This document shows, piece by piece, positions 1-5,233 of a stretch of DNA of 5,740 bases. Numbering within the stretch: position 1 is the stretch's first letter; each line of letters begins with the position of its first letter. The DNA lies in contig DATW01000048.1 of assembly GCA_002504845.1 (NCBI GenBank), positions 3,146 through 8,885 of the forward strand. Direction: 5' to 3'. This DNA is from Euryarchaeota archaeon UBA250. Lineage in GTDB: Archaea; Thermoplasmatota; Poseidoniia; Poseidoniales; Thalassarchaeaceae. A model generated the notes under the pieces. That model ran no database searches and had not been told where the DNA came from. It saw only the letters and a list, made by a program, of their open reading frames with translations. A program made the position numbers and the translations under genes.

Positions 1-1092
1 GGATATGCAGATACTGCATTCTATCGGACTCCTGAAGGTGAATTCTATCCTACTGGAAAGAAACCAGGAGGAGGAAAAGATGATCCAAGTGAGCTTGCAA
101 GAGTAGTATCCTTCGTTGATGCACCTGGGCATGAGACGCTGATGGCCGTGATGATATCTGGAGCTTCTATCATGGATGGAGCGCTACTGTTGGTATCTGC
201 CACGGAAACTTGTCCTCAACCACAGACAAGAGAACATCTGGCCGCTCTTGAAATTGCAGGAATACAAAACATAGTGGTCGTTCAAAATAAGATTGACTTG
301 GTGACAAGGGAAAGAGCAATTGAATCGCATAAAGAAATCAAAGATTTCCTAAAAGATTCAATCGCTTCTGATGCGCCAATAATCCCGATATCGGCACAAC
401 AGGGTGTCAATCTGGATGCCTTGATTGGGGCTATTGAAGAAATCATACCTACTCCCGAGAGGACTGAGGAGGAGCATGGTCTGATGTATGTAGCTAGATC
501 TTTCGACATAAACAGGCCGGGCCTAAGGCCTAATCAACTGAGAGGCGGTGTGATTGGTGGAAGTGTCGTCAAAGGTTCATTCTCTGTGGGAGACGACATA
601 CTCATTGCACCCGGAAGAAGGATAACAAAGGGTTCCAAAACAAATTGGGAGCCGATTAAGACTCGCATTCAAGGGATCAAGGGAGGGGGTCTTTCACTTG
701 ATTCAGTACATGCTGGAGGTCTCTGCGGAATATCTACCCCTCTTGACCCAATGGTCACAAAGGCGGATGACCTTTCAGGCCAAGTTATGGCAAAGGAAGG
801 GGAATTGCCGCCTGTTTGGGTGGATCTTAACATTGATCTGGTTCTACTAGATGTCATGGTGTCCTCATCCGGTGAGGCCCCGGAAGTGGTGAGGCCGCTT
901 CAATCAGGGGAGATGTTGATGTTGAATTCGGCTACTGCCACTAGTGTGGGTACAGTATCGCAGATCAAAGGAAAGAATGCCAAACTTAAGTTGAGGCTCC
1001 CCATCTGTGCAGAAGTTGGAAGCAGGATAACGCTGTCTCGGAGAATAGGTTCGAGATGGCGACTTATTGGACATGCGGCCATCAAGGAGTGA
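1..1092 (+). CDS. eif2g: Translation initiation factor aIF2 subunit gamma (5'-truncated by window edge)
   Basis: GTPase subunit of the archaeal aIF2 heterotrimer, which carries initiator Met-tRNA to the small ribosomal subunit. The frame is open from base 1, so about 50 N-terminal residues, including the P-loop, lie outside the window. The 363 residues present start at the switch 1/G2 end (GYAD, residues 1-4). They continue with G3 DAPGHE (40-45), G4 NKID (96-99) and G5 SAQQ (131-134), then beta-barrel domains II and III, ending in GSRWRLIGHAAIKE, close to the usual archaeal C-terminus. Family members are about 410 residues, so only the front is missing. The stretch between G2 and G3 (residues 8-35), where archaeal homologues normally carry two CxxC pairs that bind zinc, has no cysteine. 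The ATG at 142 is internal (it follows DAPGHETL) and is not the start. The stop overlaps the start of the downstream PIN gene. Confidence 0.97.
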   Translation, partial: GYADTAFYRTPEGEFYPTGKKPGGGKDDPSELARVVSFVDAPGHETLMAVMISGASIMDGALLLVSATETCPQPQTREHLAALEIAGIQNIVVVQNKIDLVTRERAIESHKEIKDFLKDSIASDAPIIPISAQQGVNLDALIGAIEEIIPTPERTEEEHGLMYVARSFDINRPGLRPNQLRGGVIGGSVVKGSFSVGDDILIAPGRRITKGSKTNWEPIKTRIQGIKGGGLSLDSVHAGGLCGISTPLDPMVTKADDLSGQVMAKEGELPPVWVDLNIDLVLLDVMVSSSGEAPEVVRPLQSGEMLMLNSATATSVGTVSQIKGKNAKLKLRLPICAEVGSRITLSRRIGSRWRLIGHAAIKE

Positions 1093-1463
1093 TATGCCTG
1101 TCCGGCCTAATCATAGATGCATGTGGTTGGGTGGCATTAGTCGATGCTAGATTGAATCTGGATGTTGCCATGGCTTCTGTTGTCGGTTCGCCGAAATTGT
1201 TGGTTCTCGACTCCGTGGCAAAGGAGTTAGAGAATCTGTCGAAGAAGAGGAGCGGTCTGTTACTGGATTTGCTTGAGCAGCGTTCAGAGAGAATGCCTGA
1301 CATCGAAGACATGAAGCATACTGATGATATGCTCGTGAAGCTTTCAGTGGATGGCGGTTGGCCGGTACTCACCGTAGATAGGCGATTGAAGGAGAGGCTG
1401 GTTGGTGCCGGGGGCTCATATATCGAAGTTACAAGCGGGCCTTCTCTGAGACTCGTTGGATGA
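1089..1463 (+). CDS. PIN-domain nuclease, Fcf1/Utp24-like (COG1412 type)
   Basis: Small single-domain PIN protein, probably a metal-dependent endoribonuclease in rRNA processing; the RNA target is not shown by the sequence. Starting at GTG 1089 it has 124 residues. The PIN acidic residues are in order: D10 (LIIDACGW), E46 (VAKELENL), D79/D80 (HTDDMLVKL) and D97 (VLTVDRRLKERL). The GTG overlaps the TGA of aIF2 gamma as GTGA, giving a core that begins just before the first beta strand, as in relatives. An in-frame ATG at 1056 would add 11 residues unlike the family and lie deep inside aIF2 gamma. A Shine-Dalgarno-like AAGGAG (1084-1089) abuts the GTG and is too close for normal use, so reinitiation or coupling is likely. 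As I recall, a PIN gene of this type follows aIF2 gamma in several archaea, often with rpoE and spt4 next, which are absent here. A VapC toxin is less likely because there is no antitoxin gene beside it. Confidence 0.85.
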   Translation: MICLSGLIIDACGWVALVDARLNLDVAMASVVGSPKLLVLDSVAKELENLSKKRSGLLLDLLEQRSERMPDIEDMKHTDDMLVKLSVDGGWPVLTVDRRLKERLVGAGGSYIEVTSGPSLRLVG

Positions 1464-1470
1464 GTCAATG

Positions 1471-1514
1471 TAGATAGGAATCTTAGTTTTATTTTCTAAG
1501 GTTCGACTATCCTA
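1471..1514. terminator. Imperfect hairpin with T-rich loop between convergent genes
   Basis: Between the PIN gene stop (1463) and the convergent DUF357 gene stop (1512-1514). GAATCTTAG (1478-1486) pairs with CTAAGGTTC (1496-1504) as a 9-bp stem with one G-U pair, closing a TTTTATTTT loop. An outer arm, TAGATAG (1471-1477) with CTATCCTA (1507-1514), extends it across a 2-base and a 1-base bulge. The T-run can end transcription coming from the aIF2 gamma-PIN side, since archaeal RNA polymerase terminates on U-rich stretches. The hairpin reaches into the stop codon of the opposite gene. In the other direction it has no T-tract, so termination there is uncertain. Confidence 0.5.
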
Positions 1515-1817
1515 TGGCAAGGTGAATAGCCGATCATCGTCATGTCCATCCATCAATCCAATCCTCACAGCTGAGTCAATCCATGCATGCGCATAATTCA
1601 CTGCTCCAAAGGCTCGAATCAGATCTCCCTCAGACAAGAAATGCTCAGCATCTGAGAGATAGTCGTCAAACATCCTCATCATGGATTCGAGATTCTTCTC
1701 CTGTTTGTCATCCAGATCTTTTGGGGTGGCTTTCGCACGTGCTTCTTTTGATATTGCGATATATCTGGAAACTCGTTCCTTGCTTAAAGTCGTCTTTTCG
1801 TGATCATCTGAGGGCAT
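1512..1817 (-). CDS. DUF357 family protein
   Basis: A 101-residue, mostly helical, soluble and charged protein with no signal peptide or membrane segment. The archaeal DUF357 pattern is clear in its C-terminal half: DAEHFLSEGDLIRAFGAVNY (56-75), then AHAWIDSAVRIGLMD (76-90) and the closing DRLFTL (95-100). Function is unknown; the paired amphipathic helices look like a small TPR-like or helical-bundle interaction module. It is the second gene of a - strand operon. Its ATG lies 14 bases inside the end of the ATPase gene, so the two are very probably co-transcribed and translationally coupled. A strong Shine-Dalgarno, AAGGAGG on the - strand, sits six bases before the ATG and fixes the start. 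Length agrees with the family as I remember it. Family assignment is from recognised sequence pattern, not a search. Confidence 0.85.
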   Translation of the reverse strand: MPSDDHEKTTLSKERVSRYIAISKEARAKATPKDLDDKQEKNLESMMRMFDDYLSDAEHFLSEGDLIRAFGAVNYAHAWIDSAVRIGLMDGHDDDRLFTLP

Positions 1818-3624
1818 CGGAAGCCTCCTTACTTATTCTGAAATATCGTGTTCTACCTTCCTTCCTTACCATCAAGTAACCATTCCTCTTCAATTTGTTG
1901 AATATCTGCGATAGTCTCGGTCTTCCGACCTCGAGCCTTGCTTGTATCTCTGGATCTGAAGGGGATATATCGCGCACTGATGAGGTCGAGAGCACTATCT
2001 TCTCTGCTTGTGTAAGACTTCTCGAGTAAGACAAGACGAATGTATCGGGGGTTTCCCATGAAGGTTCTGAGATTGATGAGAATGATATTCTGGTTGGTTG
2101 TATGTCTTCTTGGGATAAATTCACCTGGGGGCTGGGGTGATTGTCGAATTGTATTTCTTGGCGTTCCTCGACAGGGGGAGGGAGATTGGCCTCAAATTGG
2201 CCATCGACAGTCCATACGGCCTCTTCAGTTGCTAATACTGGTGTGTTGTCTGGAAGATTTTCCTCAGAGCGAAACAGCGAGGGTTCTATCTTCACCCTTG
2301 ATTTCACTTCCAGGAGTTCAGGAGGGGGTTGGCTTGCATCGATAACACGATTTCCATCTCCACCCAATGGCATCTCAAACGTAGCAGTGCTTGTTCTCCT
2401 GTGAAGGCCGGAGAAAGAGCCTCCTGGTGACTTTTCTAGAGGGGGTTCTGGAAGTGGAGGGGGTTCTGTTCCTGGTTCCATCCAGATGAATCCTCCATCA
2501 GCAGGTTCGGGGACATTTTTTGACTTCACATCGGGTATTTCCGTAATCTCATCTTGCGGATGCTGGAGGGTATCATCTTGCTCAAATATTTCAGTTGTTT
2601 CTGGAATATCCGTTAGTGGTTCTTTCTCTTGATCTTCAGATGATTCGGAATGCAAATCCAAGAGGTTCTGATTTTCTTGTAATTCCATCGGATCTCTAAT
2701 ATCAGGCTCTATTTCTGCGTCGGGTACAGAATTAAACTGTGGCAAACCATATTCGTAAATCGAAGAAATTGCGCCTGCTACAGCTGGCATTTGCTCGGAT
2801 GGTTTCTCAGCCACGGGAGGGGTTTCGGGCTCAACTGTCGTGGAGGCGTCTGACCAACGTACCAAGCGTTCCAAGGAGCCCTTGCTACCCTTCATGCCCC
2901 TACGCTCATCGACAAGGCCTCTGAGGGTTCGAATTACAGCCCTTGGAAGACCTTCAGTCAACTCGTGAATCTTCTCCAGAAGAAGTGGCCGTATTATCCA
3001 TCTCTGTCGTGCAACACGTGCTATTCTCTTATCGGCCAATAATTGGATTTCAATCTGCTCGAGATTCTTGAGAATATATGGTGTGTCGAATATCTCAAGT
3101 GTTTCTTCATCTAATGATTGCAATTGCCTTGGCAACATGGTGAATACAACAAGCGCCCTCATCTTCTGCATTATCTGAGCGAGCCTAGGTATTACCCGAT
3201 TTACTTCGACATTGTATGGCAAATCAAAGGCTATTAGCGGAATTGGCCCATCCTTCCGTTCCAACTCTTCAGATAGTTGCAGTATTGTCTCAGATACCAC
3301 GGACGGTAAATTATGGCTCAGAAAATGCGCTGCAGTTTGAGTGACCATATTCTTCACAGGATCTCCATCCATTGGCCAATAGTGGCTGATGAAGGGGTGC
3401 GGCGTCTGTGAAGCGATTGCATTCAACAGAGAAGTACGTCCCGATCCTCGTGCTCCCGAAATTATGCACATCCTCGGAGAAGTGGAGACCATGTGTTCCC
3501 TGCATTCAATTACAATGTCGTCTCTACCGATCAGATCTTCTGCTTGACCAATAGAAAGGGGTCTGAGTTCAAAGGGATTGCCGCTCAGGCTGGGGAGATC
3601 CAACAGAGACGGTGGCCCTTCCAT
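1804..3624 (-). CDS. AAA/STAND-like ATPase with long disordered linker and C-terminal winged helix
   Basis: A 606-residue protein that I cannot assign to a named family. The N-terminus has a GNPFELRPL lead-in and LIGRDD (31-36), typical of Orc/STAND-type P-loop ATPases. The Walker A-like GARGSGRTS (57-65) has arginine at position 63 where lysine is expected. Walker B-like PLIAFD (129-134) is not followed by glutamate. TEGLPRAV (223-230) resembles a sensor 2 arginine motif. Residues about 261-530 are low-complexity, acidic and proline-rich, with several PPP runs, and are probably disordered. Residues 536-605 form a winged helix: a recognition helix around RPRLSQIFNKLKRNGYL and a basic wing around VRKEGRTRYFRIS. 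This suggests a DNA-binding regulator or scaffold whose nucleotide binding may be weak. The start is the first possible one (a stop lies two codons upstream) and has no Shine-Dalgarno, so the mRNA is probably leaderless. It is divergent from the HMG-CoA reductase gene and overlaps the DUF357 gene by 14 bases. A true Orc1/Cdc6 initiator seems unlikely. Confidence 0.8.
   Translation of the reverse strand: MEGPPSLLDLPSLSGNPFELRPLSIGQAEDLIGRDDIVIECREHMVSTSPRMCIISGARGSGRTSLLNAIASQTPHPFISHYWPMDGDPVKNMVTQTAAHFLSHNLPSVVSETILQLSEELERKDGPIPLIAFDLPYNVEVNRVIPRLAQIMQKMRALVVFTMLPRQLQSLDEETLEIFDTPYILKNLEQIEIQLLADKRIARVARQRWIIRPLLLEKIHELTEGLPRAVIRTLRGLVDERRGMKGSKGSLERLVRWSDASTTVEPETPPVAEKPSEQMPAVAGAISSIYEYGLPQFNSVPDAEIEPDIRDPMELQENQNLLDLHSESSEDQEKEPLTDIPETTEIFEQDDTLQHPQDEITEIPDVKSKNVPEPADGGFIWMEPGTEPPPLPEPPLEKSPGGSFSGLHRRTSTATFEMPLGGDGNRVIDASQPPPELLEVKSRVKIEPSLFRSEENLPDNTPVLATEEAVWTVDGQFEANLPPPVEERQEIQFDNHPSPQVNLSQEDIQPTRISFSSISEPSWETPDTFVLSYSRSLTQAEKIVLSTSSVRDISPSDPEIQARLEVGRPRLSQIFNKLKRNGYLMVRKEGRTRYFRISKEASDALR
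1824..1830 (-). promoter_or_regulatory. Shine-Dalgarno of the DUF357 gene, inside the upstream ATPase gene
   Basis: On the - strand this reads AAGGAGG, with a 6-base spacer to the ATG at 1817. It is embedded in the last codons of the ATPase gene. It is by far the best ribosome binding site in the window; the first gene of this operon has none that I can see. This fits the common archaeal pattern of leaderless first genes and SD-led downstream genes. Confidence 0.8.
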
Positions 3625-3647
3625 ATGTCATGATCGTAAGAGGTTGT

Positions 3648-3659
3648 CTTTAGTATTAA
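3648..3659 (-). promoter_or_regulatory. Candidate TATA box of the ATPase-DUF357 operon
   Basis: On the - strand this reads TTAATACTAAAG. It is centred roughly 26-30 bases before the ATG at 3624, the spacing expected for an archaeal TATA box of a leaderless transcript. The match to the TATA consensus is only fair, and the whole region is AT-rich, so other boxes are possible. One TTAACG copy (3656-3661) overlaps it. Confidence 0.35.
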
Positions 3660-3750
3660 CGTATACTTACGCTATTTTATTACATATTAACGCATTAATA
3701 AAAAATAATTATCCTTAAAACATCATTTTATGCTTATTTTAACATATTTA

Positions 3751-3813
3751 CTAACGCTTTGTTAACGCTTTGTTAACGCTTTGTTAACGCTTTTTATTGA
3801 AATTAACGCTTTT
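3751..3813. repeat. Helically phased tandem repeats, consensus TTAACGCTTTG
   Basis: Four contiguous 11-base units begin at 3751, 3762, 3773 and 3784: CTAACGCTTTG, TTAACGCTTTG twice, then TTAACGCTTTT. A fifth, TTAACGCTTTT, follows at 3803; the last two units share a further TATT, giving a local period of 19. Outlying copies of the core are seen at 3656 (TTAACG), 3687 (TTAACGC) and 3739 (TTAACA), plus a degenerate TTACGCT at 3667, 11 bases after the first. An 11-base period is about one helical turn, so all tandem copies face the same side of the DNA. This is typical of cooperative protein binding. The array lies between the divergent ATPase and HMG-CoA reductase genes. Confidence 0.9.
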
Positions 3814-3819
3814 TATTTG

Positions 3820-3842
3820 ACCATATTCTGTCGAAATATGGT
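3820..3842. promoter_or_regulatory. Perfect 8-bp inverted repeat, candidate operator
   Basis: ACCATATT (3820-3827) and AATATGGT (3835-3842) are exact reverse complements separated by 7 bases. The dyad abuts the candidate TATA box of the reductase gene, which is where archaeal repressors commonly sit to block TBP/TFB. Half-site centres are about 15 bases apart, suited to a dimeric helix-turn-helix protein. The binding protein is unknown. Confidence 0.5.
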
Positions 3843-3849
3843 TTTATCG
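3842..3849 (+). promoter_or_regulatory. Candidate TATA box for HMG-CoA reductase
   Basis: TTTTATCG lies just right of the inverted repeat and overlaps a perfect 10-base palindrome, TTATCGATAA (3844-3853). Archaeal spacing would place transcription start near 3869-3873, giving a leader of about 60 bases before the ATG at 3932. Alternatively it would give a leaderless message beginning at the in-frame GTG 3869. Other T/A-rich stretches at 3791-3798 and 3810-3818 could also serve. Confidence 0.4.
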
Positions 3850-3931
3850 ATAAGAATCGGTCTCGGCAGTGTACGATCTTGACTTCGTAATTTTCCGCAT
3901 TCCTTACAACCCGTCAACCGAACCCAGCCAC

Positions 3932-5224
3932 ATGCCAATCGAAGATAGCAGGATGCCGGGCTTCCATCGCCTATCGCCCAAAGAACGTAGAGAGAAGCTC
4001 GCTGAGGCCGCTAATCTTGATCGTGATCACCTAGAAGCCTGGGAAGCCGGAACCCTGGACAGCGATACTGCAGACAGGATGATTGAGAATGTCGTAGGCA
4101 CCTACGCCCTACCCATCGGCGTTGCTACTAATTTCGTAATTGACGGGGAGCACTATGCCATCCCTTTCGTGGTGGAAGAGGCCAGTGTAGTAGCAGCTGC
4201 CTCAAACATGGCTAAAAGATGCCTCTCAAATGGTGGCTTCAAATCAAACAATGATGACCCGATAATGATTGGTCAGATACAAGTTGTTGGCCTTGATGAT
4301 GCTGTTTCAAGTGCGGAAAAGGTACTCTCTGCAAAAACAGAGATAATCGATATGTGCAATGAAGTGGACCCTATCCTTGTTCGATTCGGGGGAGGGTGTA
4401 GAGATATTGAAGCACGGCCAATTGAGACTTCTTCCGGCCCTATGTTAATTGTTCATTTACTGGTTGATTGCAGAGACGCGATGGGTGCTAACGCCGTTAA
4501 TACAATGGCGGAAACAGTGGCGCCGAGAATAGAGGAGTTAACTGGCGGTACTGTGATTCTTAGAATAATTAGCAATCTCGCAGTTCATCGCTTAGCACGT
4601 GTTTCAGCCACATTTACTCCAGAAGAAATGTCAGATGCTGGAAATGATGCATCTCAGGGGTCTGAAGTAATTGATGGGGTGATACAGGCATATCACTTCG
4701 CAGCAGCTGATCCATTCAGAGCCACCACGCACAATAAAGGCATAATGAACGCGATTTCTGCTGTGGCCATAGCCTGTGGACAGGATTGGCGCGCGATTGA
4801 ATCTGGAGCGCACTCTTATGCCGCATATGGCCGAACGTATGGATCTATGACTGAATGGAGCACGGATTCAGATGGGAATCTCGTAGGATCTATCGAACTA
4901 CCAATGGCCGTTGGTCTGGTAGGCGGGGCCATACGTATCCATCCCGGGGCAAAGGCGAATGTTGCACTACTCGGTGTGGAATCTGCGAATGACCTTGCAA
5001 AGGTCATGGCTGCAGCTGGCCTTGCTCAGAATCTGGGGGCCCTCAGAGCATTGGCTACTGTTGGCATTCAAGCAGGACACATGAAACTTCATCTTCAGAA
5101 TATGATAGTTGCCGCAGGTGCAGAGGACGGGGAAATAGAGGAAGTTTCCGCGCTTGTAAAATCAAGCGGGGAGAGGATAACAATGGCTGCGGTGGAGAAG
5201 GCATTGAAATCGATAAGAGAATGA
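3932..5224 (+). CDS. mvaA: Class II (bacterial-type) hydroxymethylglutaryl-CoA reductase
   Basis: Catalyses the reduction of HMG-CoA to mevalonate, the committed step toward archaeal isoprenoid lipids; cytosolic. Starting at ATG 3932 it has 430 residues, against 428 recalled for Pseudomonas mevalonii, and key residues fall almost at the same numbers. These are catalytic E83 (VVEEASVVAAAS), K269 (THNKGI), D285 (GQDWRAIESGAHSYA) and H383 (GIQAGHMKLH). Substrate and cofactor motifs DAMGANAVNTMAE (182-194), GGGCRDIE and AVGLVGGA are intact. An aspartate aligns with the P. mevalonii residue (D146) linked to NAD preference, so NADH use is plausible but inferred. The N-terminus, SRMPGFHRLSPKERREKLAE, matches the family. 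An in-frame GTG at 3869 would add 21 residues with no family counterpart and is probably leader. No Shine-Dalgarno is visible. Soluble, without the membrane anchor of eukaryotic enzymes. It is divergent from the ATPase operon, so the two may share regulation. Confidence 0.96.
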   Translation: MPIEDSRMPGFHRLSPKERREKLAEAANLDRDHLEAWEAGTLDSDTADRMIENVVGTYALPIGVATNFVIDGEHYAIPFVVEEASVVAAASNMAKRCLSNGGFKSNNDDPIMIGQIQVVGLDDAVSSAEKVLSAKTEIIDMCNEVDPILVRFGGGCRDIEARPIETSSGPMLIVHLLVDCRDAMGANAVNTMAETVAPRIEELTGGTVILRIISNLAVHRLARVSATFTPEEMSDAGNDASQGSEVIDGVIQAYHFAAADPFRATTHNKGIMNAISAVAIACGQDWRAIESGAHSYAAYGRTYGSMTEWSTDSDGNLVGSIELPMAVGLVGGAIRIHPGAKANVALLGVESANDLAKVMAAAGLAQNLGALRALATVGIQAGHMKLHLQNMIVAAGAEDGEIEEVSALVKSSGERITMAAVEKALKSIRE

Positions 5225-5233
5225 TCTTGAATC

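Larger units (their letters stand above)
3625..3931. other. Divergent AT-rich intergenic control region
   Basis: A 307-base stretch without a convincing gene, between the starts of the ATPase operon and the reductase. Its first ~230 bases are strongly AT-rich and contain the TTAACGC array, scattered outlying copies of that motif, one clean inverted repeat and TATA-like boxes in both directions. The last ~60 bases (3869-3931) are of ordinary composition and open in the reductase frame; they are probably its 5' leader. I see no RNA gene or CRISPR. Confidence 0.75.

Noticed and set aside
1089..1463. Calling the PIN protein a VapC toxin
   Set aside because: No antitoxin-like gene lies beside it, and its upstream partner is aIF2 gamma, the context of the Fcf1-like housekeeping PIN proteins.
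1082..1468. A 128-codon open frame on the - strand
   Set aside because: It lies exactly antisense to the PIN gene, whose motifs are clear. Its translation is serine/threonine-rich with no recognisable domain.
1583..1879. A 98-codon + strand open frame
   Set aside because: It is antisense to the DUF357 gene and the end of the ATPase gene, both with strong family or context support.
2040..2404. Two overlapping + strand open frames of about 90-100 codons
   Set aside because: They are antisense to the low-complexity linker of the ATPase gene. The proline/glutamate codon bias there suppresses stops on the other strand; no motif or ribosome binding site is seen.
1804..3624. Calling the ATPase an Orc1/Cdc6 replication initiator
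   Set aside because: The Walker A lysine is missing, Walker B is not followed by glutamate, and a ~270-residue disordered linker separates the ATPase from the winged helix. Orc1/Cdc6 proteins are about 400 residues with adjoining domains.
3751..3813. Possible CRISPR array
   Set aside because: Units are 11 bases and contiguous, with no unique spacers of 25-40 bases and no cas genes nearby.
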